The position numbers and the translations under genes were made by a program. A stretch of DNA of 64,000 nt from Clusia tigrina (lineage: Eukaryota > Arthropoda > Insecta > Diptera > Clusiidae), in contig OV050033.1 of assembly GCA_920105625.2 (NCBI GenBank), forward strand, positions 96,846,280-96,910,279. The letters run 5' to 3'. Of the stretch, positions 38,546 through 51,946 are shown piece after piece (the first letter of the stretch is position 1; every line of letters starts with the position of its first letter). Under the pieces are notes generated by a model, which was not told the DNA's origin, made no database searches, and saw only the letters and a list, made by a program, of their open reading frames with translations.

Positions 38546-40950
38546 TCCTACACCTATCAAAGTTTGCAACATACAAATGCTTGTAACTTTTTACTGGAGC
38601 GTCATAAAACCTTGAAATTTTGTAACACTAAAGTACGCGAGCCTCTTGTCAATTTAAGCTATCGCTCAAAGCTATGCTACCCTTGATTCCCAAATAAAAC
38701 ACTGATAAAACTTCAAGTGGCCCTAACTTCTATACGGTACGTCTTACAATTATCAAAGTTTGCAACATACAAATGCTTGTAACTTTTTACTGGAGCGTCA
38801 TAAAACCTTGATATTTTGTAACAATAAAGCACTCGAGCCTCTTGTCAATTTAAGCTATCGTTCAAGGCTACGCTACCCTTGAGTCCCAAAACAAAAACTC
38901 ATAAAACTTCAAATGGCCCTAGCTTCTATACGGTACGTCCTACAATTATCAAAGTTTGCAACATACAAATGCTTGTAACTTTTTACTGGAGCGTAAAAAA
39001 AACTTGAAACTTTGTAACACTAAAGTACGCGAGCCTCTTGTCAATTTAAGCTATCGCTCAAAGCTATGCTACCCTTGATTCCCAAATCAAACACTGATAA
39101 AACTTCAAGTGGCCCTAACTTCTATACGGTACGTCCTACACCTATCAAAGTTTGCAACATACAAATGCTTGTAACTTTTTACTGGAGCGTCATAAAACCT
39201 TGATATTTTGTAACAATAAAGCACTCGAGCCTCTTGTCAATTTAAGCTATCGTTCAAGGCTACGCTACCCTTGATTCCCAAATCAAACACTGATAAAACT
39301 TCAAGTGGCCCTAACTTCTATACGGTACGTCCTACACCTATCAAAGTTTGCAACATACAAATGCTTGTAACTTTTTACTGGAGCGTCATAAAACCTTGAT
39401 ATTTTGTAACAATAAAGCACTCGAGCCTCTTGTCAATTTAAGCTATCGTTCAAGGCTACGCTACCCTTGAGTCCCAAATCAAACACTGATAAAACTTCAA
39501 GTGGCCCTAACTTCTATACGGTACGTCCTACACCTATCAAAGTTTGCAACATACAAATGCTTGTAACTTTTTACTGGAGCGTCATAAAACCTTGATATTT
39601 TGTAACAATAAAGCACTCGAGCCTCTTGTCAATTTAAGCTATCGGTCAAGGCTACGCTACCCTTGATTCCCAAATCAAACACTGATAAAACTTCAAGTGG
39701 CCCTAACTTCTATACGGTACGTCCTACACCTATCAAAGTTTGCAACATACAAATGCTTGTAACTTTTTACTGGAGCGTCATAAAACCTTGATATTTTGTA
39801 ACAATAAAGCACTCGAGCCTCTTGTCAATTTAAGCTATCGTTCAAGGCTACGCTACCCTTGAGTCCCAAATCAAACACTGATAAAACTTCAAGTGGCCCT
39901 AACTTCTATACGGTACGTCCTACACCTATCAAAGCTTCCAACATACAAATGCTTGTAACTTTTTACTGGAGCGTAAAAAAAACTTGAAACTTTGTAACAC
40001 TAAAGTACGCGAGCCTCTTGTCAATTTAAGCTATCGCTCAAAGCTATGCTACCCTTGATTCCCAAATCAAACACTGATAAAACTTCAAGTGGCCCTAACT
40101 TCTATACGGTACGTCCTACACCTATCAAAGTTTGCAACATACAAATGCTTGTAACTTTTTACTGGAGCGTCATAAAACCTTGAAATTTTGTTACACTAAA
40201 GTACGCGAGCCTCTTGTCAATTTAAGCTATCGCTCAAAGCTATGCTACCCTTGATTCCCAAATCAAACACTGATAAAACTTCAAGTGGCCCTAACTTCTA
40301 TACGGTACGTCCTACAATTATCAAAGTTTGCAACATACAAATGCTTGTAACTTTTTACTGGAGCGTCATAAAACCTTGATATTTTGTAACAATAAAGCAC
40401 TCGAGCCTCTTGTCAATTTAAGCTATCGTTCAAGGCTACGCTACCCTTGAGTCCCAAATCAAACACTGATAAAACTTCAAATGGCCCTAGCTTCTATACG
40501 GTACGTCCTACACCTATCAAAGTTTGCAACATACAAATGCTTGTAACTTTTTACTGGAGCGTCAAAAAACCTTGAAATTTTGTAACAATAAAGCACTCGA
40601 GCCTCTTGTCAATTTAAGCTATCGCTCAAAGCTATGATACCCTTGATTCCCAAATCATACACTGATAAAACTTCAAGTGGCCCTAACTTCTATACGGTAC
40701 GTCCTACACCTATCAAAGCTTCCAACATACAAATGCTTGTAACTTTTTACTGGAGCGTAAAAAAAACTTGAAACTTTGTAACACTAAAGTACGCGAGCCT
40801 CTTGTCAATTTAAGCTATCGCTCAAAGCTATGCTACCCTTGATTCCCAAATCAAACACTGATAAAACTTCAAGTGGCCCTAACTTCTATACGGTACGTCC
40901 TACACCTATCAAAGTTTGCAACATACAAATGCTTGTAACTTTTTACTGGA
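38546..40950. repeat. Transitional satellite segment before the composition boundary
   Basis: About twelve monomers of mixed type. It contains the last gcttcc variant (about 40720), the last gaaattttg junctions (about 40574, in the final gcgtcaaaaaacc monomer at 40559), and the last acaatt (about 40315) before an 11-kb gap in that variant. Spacing from the previous gcgtcaaaaaacc (38207) is 2352 bp, 12 monomers. In the 40559 copy the following bases are gcactcgag in place of gtactcgag. A beta monomer at about 38889-38901 carries three substitutions within 11 bp. Confidence 0.75.
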
Positions 40951-43900
40951 GCGTAAAAAAAACTTGAAACTTTGTAACACTAAAGTACGCGAGCCTCTTG
41001 TCAATTTAAGCTATCGCTCAAAGCTATGCTACCCTTGATTCCCAAATCAAACACTGATAAAACTTCAAGTGGCCCTAACTTCTATACGGTACCTCCTACA
41101 CCTATCAAAGTTTGCAACATACAAATGCTTGTAACTTTTTACTGGAGCGTCATAAAACCTTGATATTTTGTAACAATAAAGCACTCGAGCCTCTTGTCAA
41201 TTTAAGCTATCGTTCAAGGCTACGCTACCCTTGAGTCCCAAATCAAACACTGATAAAACTTCAAGTGGCCCTAACTTCTATACGGTACGTCCTACACCTA
41301 TCAAAGTTTGCAACATACAAATGCTTGTAACTTTTTACTGGAGCGTCATAAAACCTTGATATTTTGTAACAATAAAGCACTCGAGCCTCTTGTCAATTTA
41401 AGCTATCGTTCAAGGCTACGCTACCCTTGAGTCCCAAATCAAACACTGATAAAACTTCAAATGGCCCTAACTTCTATACGGTACGTCCTACACCTATCAA
41501 AGTTTGCAACATACAAATGCTTGTAACTTTTTACTGGAGCGTCATAAAACCTTGATATTTTGTAACAATAAAGCACTCGAGCCTCTTGTCAATTTAAGCT
41601 ATCGTTCAAGGCTACGCTACCCTTGAGTCCCAAATCAAACACTGATAAAACTTCAAATGGCCCTAACTTCTATACGGTACGTCCTACACCTATCAAAGTT
41701 TGCAACATACAAATGCTTGTAACTTTTTACTGGAGCGTCATAAAACCTTGATATTTTGTAACAATAAAGCACTCGAGCCTCTTGTCAATTTAAGCTATCG
41801 TTCAAGGCTACGCTACCCTTGAGTCCCAAATCAAACACTGATAAAACTTCAAGTGGCCCTAACTTCTATACGGTACGTCCTACACTTATCAAAGTTTGCA
41901 ACATACAAATGCTTGTAACTTTTTACTGGAGCGTCATAAAACCTTGATATTTTGTAACACTAAAGTACGCGAGCCTCTTGTCAATTTAAGCTATCGCTCA
42001 AAGCTATGCTACCCTTGATTCCCAAATCAAACACTGATAAAACTTCAAATGGCCCTAACTTCTATACGGTACGTCCTACACCTATCAAAGTTTGCAACAT
42101 ACAAATGCTTGTAACTTTTTACTGGAGCATCATAAAACCTTGATATTTTGTAACACTAAAGTTCGCGAGCCTCTTGTCAATTTAAGCTATCGCTCAAAGC
42201 TATGCTACCCTTGATTTCCAAATCAAACACTGATAAAACTTCAAGTGGCCCTAACTTCTATACGGTACGTCCTACACCTATCAAAGTTTGCAACATACAA
42301 ATGCTTGTAACTTTTTACTGGAGCGTCATAAAACCTTGATATTTTGTAACACTAAAGTACGCGAGCCTCTTGTCAATTTAAGCTATCGCTCAAAGCTATG
42401 CTACCCTTGATTCCCAAATCAAACACTGATAAAACTTCATTGGCCCTAACTTCTATACGGTACGTCCTACACCTATCAAAGTTTGCAACATACAAATGCT
42501 TGTAACTTTTTACTGGAGCGTCATAAAACCTTGATATTTTGTAACAATAAAGCACTCGAGCCTCTTGTCAATTTAAGCTATCGTTCAAGGCTACGCTACC
42601 CTTGAGTCCCAAATCAAACACTGATAAAACTTCAAATGGCCCTAACTTCTATACGGTACGTCCTACACCTATCAAAGTTTGCAACATACAAATGCTTGTA
42701 ACTTTTTACTGGAGCGTCATAAAACCTTGATATTTTGTAACAATAAAGCACTCGAGCCTCTTGTCAATTTAAGCTATCGTTCAAGGCTACGCTACCCTTG
42801 AGTCCCAAATCAAACACTGATAAAACTTCAAGTGGCCCTAACTTCTATACGGTACGTCCTACACCTATCAAAGTTTGCAACATACAAATGCTTGTAACTT
42901 TTTACTGGAGCGTAAAAAAACTTGAAACTTTGTAACACTAAAGTACGCGAGCCTCTTGTCAATTTAAGCTATCGTTCAAGGCTACGCTACCCTTGAGTCC
43001 CAAATCAAACACTGATAAAACTTCAAGTGGCCCTAACTTCTATACGGTACGTCCTACACCTATCAAAGTTTGCAACATACAAATGCTTGTAACTTTTTAC
43101 TGGAGCGTCATAAAACCTTGATATTTTGTAACACTAAAGTACGCGAGCCTCTTGTCAATTTAAGCTATCGCTCAAAGCTATGCTTCCCTTCATTCCCAAA
43201 TCAAACACTGATAAAACTTCAAGTGGCCCTAACTTCTATACGGTACGTCCTACACCTATCAAAGTTTGCAACATACAAATGCTTGTAACTTTTTACTGGA
43301 GCGTCATAAAACCTTGATATTTTGTAACAATAAAGCACTCGAGCCTCTTGTCAATTTAAGCTATCGTTCAAGGCTACGCTACCCTTGAGTCCCAAATCAA
43401 ACACTGATAAAACTTCAAGTGGCCCTAACTTCTATACGGTACGTCCTACACTTATCAAAGTTTGCAACATACAAATGCTTGTAACTTTTTACTGGAGCGT
43501 CATAAAACCTTGATATTTTGTAACAATAAAGCACTCGAGCCTCTTGTCAATTTAAGCTATCGTTCAAGGCTACGCTACCCTTGAGTCCCAAATCAAACAC
43601 TGATAAAACTTCAAATGGCCCTAACTTCTATACGGTACGTCCTACACCTATCAAATTTTGCAACATATAAATGCTTGTAACTTTTTACTGGAGCGTCATA
43701 AAACCTTGATATTTTGTAACAATAAAGCACTCGAGCCTCTTGTCAATTTAAGCTATCGTTCAAGGCTACGCTACCCTTGAGTCCCAAATCAAACACTGAT
43801 AAAACTTCAAGTGGCCCTAACTTCTATACGGTACGTCCTACACTTATCAAAGTTTGCAACATACAAATGCTTGTAACTTTTCACTGGAGCGTCATAAAAC

Positions 43901-46900
43901 CTTGATATTTTGTAACACTAAAGTACGCGAGCCTCTTGTCAATTTAAGCTATCGCTCAAAGCTATGCTACCCTTGATTCCCAAATCAAACACTGCTAAAA
44001 CTTCAAGTGGCCCTAACTTCTATACGGTACGTCCTACACCTATCAAAGTTTGCAACATACAAATGCTTGTAACTTTTTACTGGAGCGTCATAAAACCTTG
44101 ATATTTTGTAACACTAAAGTACGCGAGCCTCTTGTCAATTTAAGCTATCGCTCAAAGCTATGCTACCCTTGATTTCCAAATCAAACACTGATAAAACTTC
44201 AAGTGGCCCTAACTTCTATACGGTACGTCCTACACCTATCAAAGTTTGCAACATACAAATGCTTGTAACTTTTTACTGGAGCGTCATAAAACCTTGATAT
44301 TTTGTAACACTAAAGTACGCGAGCCTCTTGTCAATTTAAGCTATCGCTCAAAGCTATGCTACCCTTGATTCCTAAATCAAACACTGATAAAACTTCATTG
44401 GCCCTAACTTCTATACGGTACGTCCTACACCTATCAAAGTTTGCAACATACAAATGCTTGTAACTTTTTACTGGAGCGTCATAAAACCTTGATATTTTGT
44501 AACAATAAAGCACTCGAGCCTCTTGTCAATTTAAGCTATCGTTCAAGGCTACGCTACCCTTGAGTCCCAAATCAAACACTGATAAAACTTCAAATGGCCC
44601 TAACTTCTATACGGTACGTCCTACACCTATCAAAGTTTGCAACATACAAATGCTTGTAACTTTTTACTGGAGCGTCATAAAACCTTGATATTTTGTAACA
44701 ATAAAGCACTCGAGCCTCTTGTCAATTTAAGCTATCGTTCAAGGCTACGCTACCCTTGAGTCCCAAATCAAACACTGATAAAACTTCAAGTGGCCCTAAC
44801 TTCTATACGGTACGTCCTACACCTATCAAAGTTTGCAACATACAAATGCTTGTAACTTTTTACTGGAGCGTAAAAAAAACTTGAAACTTTGTAACACTAA
44901 AGTACGCGAGCCTCTTGTCAATTTAAGCTATCGTTCAAGGCTACGCTACCCTTGAGTCCCAAATCAAACACTGATAAAACTTCAAGTGGCCCTAACTTCT
45001 ATACGGTACGTCCTACACCTATCAAAGTTTGCAACATACAAATGCTTGTAACTTTTTACTGGAGCGTCATAAAACCTTGATATTTTGTAACACTAAAGTA
45101 CGCGAGCCTCTTGTCAATTTAAGCTATCGCTCAAAGCTATGCTACCCTTGATTCCCAAATCAAACACTGATAAAACTTCAAGTGGCCCTAACTTCTATAC
45201 GGTACGTCCTACACCTATCAAAGTTTGCAACATACAAATGCTTGTAACTTTTTACTGGAGCGTCATAAAACCTTGATATTTTGTAACACTAAAGTACGCG
45301 AGCCTCTTGTCAATTTAAGCTATCGCTCAAAGCTATGCTACCCTTGATTCCCAAATCAAACACTGATAAAACTTCAAGTGGCCCTAACTTCTATACGGTA
45401 CGTCCTACACCTATCAAAGTTTGCAACATACAAATGCTTGTAACTTTTTACTGGAGCGTCATAAAACCTTGATATTTTGTAACAATAAAGCACTCGAGCC
45501 TCTTGTCAATTTAAGCTATCGTTCAAGGCTACGCTACCCTTGAGTCCCAAATCAAACACTGATAAAACTTCAAATGGCCCTAACTTCTATACGGTACGTC
45601 CTACACCTATCAAAGTTTGCAACATACAAATGCTTGTAACTTTTTACTGGAGCGTCATAAAACCTTGATATTTTGTAACAATAAAGCACTCGAGCCTCTT
45701 GTCAATTTAAGCTATCGTTCAAGGCTACGCTACCCTTGAGTCCCAAATCAAACACTGATAAAACTTCAAGTGGCCCTAACTTCTATACGGTACGTCCTAC
45801 ACTTATCAAAGTTTGCAACATACAAATGCTTGTAACTTTTTACTGGAGCGTCATAAAACCTTGATATTTTGTAACACTAAAGTACGCGAGCCTCTTGTCA
45901 ATTTAAGCTATCGTTCAAAGCTATGCTACCCTTGATTCCCAAATCAAACACTGCTAAAACTTCAAGTGGCCCTAACTTCTATACGGTACGTCCTACACCT
46001 ATCAAAGTTTGCAACATACAAATGCTTGTAACTTTTTACTGGAGCGTCATAAAACCTTGATATTTTGTAACACTAAAGTACGCGAGCCTCTTGTCAATTT
46101 AAGCTATCGCTCAAAGCTATGCTACCCTTGATTTCCAAATCAAACACTGATAAAACTTCAAGTGGCCCTAACTTCTATACGGTACGTCCTACACCTATCG
46201 AAGTTTGCAACATACAAATGCTTGTAACTTTTTACTGGAGCGTCATAAAACCTTGATATTTTGTAACACTAAAGTACGCGAGCCTCTTGTCAATTTAAGC
46301 TATCGCTCAAAGCTATGCTACCCTTGATTCCCAAATCAAACACTGATAAAACTTCAAGTGGCCCTAACTTCTATACGGTACGTCCTACACCTATCAAAGT
46401 TTGCAACATACAAATGCTTGTAACTTTTTACTGGAGCGTCATAAAACCTTGATATTTTGTAACACTAAAGTACGCGAGCCTCTTGTCAATTTAAGCTATC
46501 GCTCAAAGCTATGCTACCCTTGATTCCCAAATCAAACACTGATAAAACTTCAAGTGGCCCTAACTTCTATACGGTACGTCCTACACCTATCAAAGTTTGC
46601 AACATACAAATGCTTGTAACTTTTTACTGGAGCGTCATAAAACCTTGATATTTTGTAACAATAAAGCACTCGAGCCTCTTGTCAATTTAAGCTATCGTTC
46701 AAGGCTACGCTACCCTTGAGTCCCAAATCAAACACTGATAAAACTTCAAATGGCCCTAACTTCTATACGGTACGTCCTACACCTATCAAAGTTTGCAACA
46801 TACAAATGCTTGTAACTTTTTACTGGAGCGTCATAAAACCTTGATATTTTGTAACACTAAAGTACGCGAGCCTCTTGTCAATTTAAGCTATCGCTCAAAG

Positions 46901-49900
46901 CTATGCTACCCTTGATTCCCAAATCAAACACTGATAAAACTTCAAGTGGCCCTAACTTCTATACGGTACGTCCTACACCTATCAAAGTTTGCAACATACA
47001 AATGCTTGTAACTTTTTACTGGAGCGTCATAAAACCTTGATATTTTGTAACACTAAAGTACGCGAGCCTCTTGTCAATTTAAGCTATCGCTCAAAGCTAT
47101 GCTACCCTTGATTTCCAAATCAAACACTGATAAAACTTCAAGTGGCCCTAACTTCTATACGGTACGTCCTACACCTATCAAAGTTTGCAACATACAAATG
47201 CTTGTAACTTTTTACTGGAGCGTCATAAAACCTTGATATTTTGTAACACTAAAGAACGCGAGCCTCTTGTCAATTTAAGCTATCGCTCAAAGCTATGCTA
47301 CCCTTGATTCCCAAATCAAACACTGATAAAACTTCATTGGCCCTAACTTCTATACGGTACGTCCTACACCTATCAAAGTTTGCAACATACAAATGCTTGT
47401 AACTTTTTACTGGAGCGTCATAAAACCTTGATATTTTGTAACAATAAAGCACTCGAGCCTCTTGTCAATTTAAGCTATCGTTCAAGGCTACGCTACCCTT
47501 GAGTCCCAAATCAAACACTGATAAAACTTCAAATGGCCCTAACTTCTATACGGTACGTCCTACACCTATCAAAGTTTGCAACATACAAATGCTTGTAACT
47601 TTTTACTGGAGCGTCATAAAACCTTGATATTTTGTAACAATAAAGCACTCGAGCCTCTTGTCAATTTAAGCTATCGTTCAAGGCTACGCTACCCTTGAGT
47701 CCCAAATCAAACACTGATAAAACTTCAAGTGGCCCTAACTTCTATACGGTACGTCCTACACCTATCAAAGTTTGCAACATACAAATGCTTGTGACTTTTT
47801 ACTGGAGCGTAAAAAAAACTTGAAACTTTGTAACAATAAAGTACGCGAGCCTCTTGTCAATTTAAGCTATCGTTCAAGGCTACGCTACCCTTGAGTCCCA
47901 AATCAAACACTGATAAAACTTCAAATGGCCCTAACTTCTATACGGTACGTCCTACACCTATCAAATTTTGCAACATACAAATGCTTGTAACTTTTTACTG
48001 GAGCGTCATAAAACCTTGATATTTTGTAACAATAAAGCACTCGAGCCTCTTGTCAATTTAAGCTATCGTTCAAGGCTACGCTACCCTTGAGTCCCAAATC
48101 AAACACTGATAAAACTTCAAGTGGCCCTAACTTCTATACGGTACGTCCTACACCTATCAAAGTTTGCAACATACAAATGCTTGTAACTTTTTACTGGAGC
48201 GTCATAAAACCTTGATATTTTGTAACAATAAAGCACTCGAGCCTCTTGTCAATTTAAGCTATCGTTCAAGGCTACGCTACCCTTGAGTCCCAAATCAAAC
48301 ACTGATAAAACTTCAAATGGCCCTAACTTCTATACGGTACGTCCTACACCTATCAAAGTTTGCAACATACAAATGCTTGTAACTTTTTACTGGAGCGTCA
48401 TAAAACCTTGATATTTTGTAACACTAAAGTACGCGAGCCTCTTGTCAATTTAAGCTATCGCTCAAAGCTATGCTACCCTTGATTCCCAAATCAAACACTG
48501 ATAAAACTTCAAGTGGCCCTAACTTCTATACGGTACGTCCTACACCTATCAAAGTTTGCAACATACAAATGCTTGTAACTTTTTACTGGAGCGTCATAAA
48601 ACCTTGATATTTTGTAACACTAAAGTACGCGAGCCTCTTGTCAATTTAAGCTATCGCTCAAAGCTATGCTACCCTTGATTTCCAAATCAAACACTGATAA
48701 AACTTCAAGTGGCCCTAACTTCTATACGGTACGTCCTACACCTATCAAAGTTTGCAACATACAAATGCTTGTAACTTTTTACTGGAGCGTCATAAAACCT
48801 TGATATTTTGTAACACTAAAGTACGCGAGCCTCTTGTCAATTTAAGCTATCGCTCAAAGCTATGCTACCCTTGATTCCCAAATCAAACACTGATAAAACT
48901 TCATTGGCCCTAACTTCTATACGGTACGTCCTACACCTATCAAAGTTTGCAACATACAAATGCTTGTAACTTTTTACTGGAGCGTCATAAAACCTTGATA
49001 TTTTGTAACAATAAAGCACTCGAGCCTCTTGTCAATTTAAGCTATCGTTCAAGGCTACGCTACCCTTGAGTCCCAAATCAAACACTGATAAAACTTCAAA
49101 TGGCCCTAACTTCTATACGGTACGTCCTACACCTATCAAAGTTTGCAACATACAAATGCTTGTAACTTTTTACTGGAGCGTCATAAAACCTTGATATTTT
49201 GTAACAATAAAGCACTCGAGCCTCTTGTCAATTTAAGCTATCGTTCAAGGCTACGCTACCCTTGAGTCCCAAATCAAACACTGATAAAACTTCAAGTGGC
49301 CCTAACTTCTATACGGTACGTCCTACACCTATCAAAGTTTGCAACATACAAATGCTTGTGACTTTTTACTGGAGCGTAAAAAAAACTTGAAACTTTGTAA
49401 CACTAAAGTACGCGAGCCTCTTGTCAATTTAAGCTATCGTTCAAGGCTACGCTACCCTTGAGTCCCAAATCAAACACTGATAAAACTTCAAGTGGCCCTA
49501 ACTTCTATACGGTACGTCCTACACCTATCAAAGTTTGCAACATACAAATGCTTGTAACTTTTTACTGGAGCGTCATAAAACCTTGATATTTTGTAACACT
49601 AAAGTACGCGAGCCTCTTGTCAATTTAAGCTATCGCTCAAAGCTATGCTACCCTTGATTCCCAAATCAAACACTGATAAAACTTCAAGTGGCCCTAACTT
49701 CTATACGGTACGTCCTACACCTATCAAAGTTTGCAACATACAAATGCTTGTAACTTTTTACTGGAGCGTCATAAAACCTTGATATTTTGTAACACTAAAG
49801 TACGCGAGCCTCTTGTCAATTTAAGCTATCGCTCAAAGCTATGATACCCTTGATTCCCAAATCAAACACTGATAAAACTTCAAGTGGCCCTAACTTCTAT

Positions 49901-51280
49901 ACGGTACGTCCTACACCTATCAAAGTTTGCAACATACAAATGCTTGTAACTTTTTACTGGAGCGTCATAAAACCTTGATATTTTGTAACAATAAAGCACT
50001 CGAGCCTCTTGTCAATTTAAGCTATCGTTCAAGGCTACGCTACCCTTGAGTCCCAAATCAAACACTGATAAAACTTCAAGTGGCCCTAACTTCTATACGG
50101 TACGTCCTACACCTATCAAAGTTTGCAACATACAAATGCTTGTAACTTTTTACTGGAGCGTCATAAAACCTTGATATTTTGTAACAATAAAGCACTCGAG
50201 CCTCTTGTCAATTTAGCTATCGTTCAAGGCTACGCTACCCTTGAGTCCCAAATCAAACACTGATAAAACTTCAAGTGGCCCTAACTTCTATACGGTACGT
50301 CCTACACCTATCAAAGTTTGCAACATACAAATGCTTGTAACTTTTTACTGGAGCGTCATAAAACCTTGATATTTTGTAACAATAAAGCACTCGAGCCTCT
50401 TGTCAATTTAAGCTATCGTTCAAGGCTACGCTACCCTTGAGTCCCAAATCAAACACTGATAAAACTTCAAATGGCCCTAACTTCTATACGGTACGTCCTA
50501 CACCTATCAAAGTTTGCAACATACAAATGCTTGTAACTTTTTACTGGAGCGTAAAAAAAACTTGAAACTTTGTAACACTAAAGTACGCGAGCCTCTTGTC
50601 AATTTAAGCTATCGCTCAAAGCTATGCTACCCTTGATTCCCAAATCAAACACTGATAAAACTTCAAGTGGCCCTAACTTCTATACGGTACGTCCTACACC
50701 TATCAAAGTTTGCAACATACAAATGCTTGTAACTTTTTACTGGAGCGTCATAAAACCTTGATATTTTGTAACAATAAAGCACTCGAGCCTCTTGTCAATT
50801 TAAGCTATCGTTCAAGGCTACGCTACCCTTGAGTCCCAAATCAAACACTGATAAAACTTCAAATGGCCCTAACTTCTATACGGTACGTCCTACACCTATC
50901 AAAGTTTGCAACATACAAATGCTTGTAACTTTTTACTGGAGCGTCATAAAACCTTGATATTTTGTAACACTAAAGTACGCGAGCCTCTTGTCAATTTAAG
51001 CTATCGCTCAAAGCTATGCTACCCTTGATTCCCAAATCAAACACTGATAAAACTTCAAGTGGCCCTAACTTCTATACGGTACGTCCTACACCTATCAAAG
51101 TTTGCAACATACAAATGCTTGTAACTTTTTACTGGAGCGTCATAAAACCTTGATATTTTGTAACAATAAAGCACTCGAGCCTCTTGTCAATTTAAGCTAT
51201 CGTTCAAGGCTACGCTACCCTTGAGTCCCAAATCAAACACTGATAAAACTTCAAATGGCCCTAGCTTCTATACGGTACGT
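40951..51280. repeat. Homogenised satellite block, 10-mer period, acacct only
   Basis: Across about 53 monomers every copy has acacct or its derivative acactt. The acaatt, gcttcc, ctttgaac, gaaatt-junction and caaatggccctagc variants, all frequent to the left, are absent. Most copies use the gatatt junction. A 10-monomer order repeats: gatttcc alpha (42211, 44169, 46128, plus 47108 and 48675), the 1-bp-deleted cttcattgg alpha, two beta copies, an A-junction chimera, then alpha and beta copies ending with acactt. The gctaaaa marker at 43991 and 45950 gives 1959 bp. Nothing other than satellite is present. Confidence 0.82.
42435..42443. other. 1-bp deletion marker cttcattgg (also at 44393, 47332, 48899)
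   Basis: The usual cttcaagtgg is shortened to cttcattgg, with one base lost. The same deletion occurs in four monomers with spacings of 1958, 2939 and 1567 bp, which are 10, 15 and 8 monomers after allowing for the deletions themselves and one shortened A run at about 42917. In every case the monomer follows a gatttcc alpha copy and precedes a beta copy with caaatggccctaac. A shared private deletion is strong evidence that these four units descend from one ancestor by amplification. On the minus strand it merely lengthens an open frame to 60 codons. Confidence 0.88.
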
Positions 51281-51783
51281 CCTACAATTATCAAAGTTTG
51301 CAACATACAAATGCTTGTAACTTTTTACTGGAGCGTAAAAAAACTTGAAACTTTGTAACACTAAAGTACGCGAGGCTCTTGTCAATTTAAGCTATCGCTC
51401 AAAGCTATGATACCCTTGAGTCCCAAATCAAACACTGATAAAACTTCAAGTGGCCCTAACTTCTATACGGTACGTCCTACACCTATCAAAGTTTGCAACA
51501 TACAAATGCTTGTAACTTTTTACTGGAGCGTCATAAAACCTTGATATTTTGTAACAATAAAGCACTCGAGCCTCCTGTCAATTTAAGCTATCGTTCAAGG
51601 CTACGCTACCCTTGAGTCCCAAATCAAACACTGATAAAACTTCAAGTGGCCCTAACGTCTATACGGTACGTCCTACAATTATCAAAGTTTGCAACATACA
51701 AATGCTTGTAACTTTTTACTGGAGCGTCATAAAACCTTGATATTTTGTAACACTAAAGTACGCGAGCCTCTTGTCAATTTAAG

Positions 51784-51809
51784 CTATCGCTCAAAGCTAT
51801 CGCTCAAAG
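51784..51809. repeat. 13-bp internal tandem duplication within one monomer
   Basis: The unit ctatcgctcaaag occurs twice in tandem, at 51784-51796 and 51797-51809, making this monomer 209 bp. It is the only length change larger than 1 bp in 64 kb. The unit lies where the normal monomer already has a short direct repeat (agctat, 13 bp apart: agctatcgctcaaagctat), so replication slippage between the two agctat copies explains it exactly. It is found in a single monomer and has not been amplified. Confidence 0.93.
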
Positions 51810-51946
51810 CTATGCTACCCTTGATTCCCAAATCAAACACTGATAAAACTTCAAGTGGCCCTAACTTCTATACGGTACGTCCTACACCTATCAAAGTTTG
51901 CAACATACAAATGCTTGTAACTTTTTACTGGAGCGTCATAAAACCT

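Noticed and set aside
42373..42555. Repeated 60-codon minus-strand frames (42373, 44331, 47270, 48837) as small proteins
   Set aside because: They appear only in the four monomers with the cttcattgg 1-bp deletion, which shifts the frame past a stop. Identity between them follows from recent amplification.
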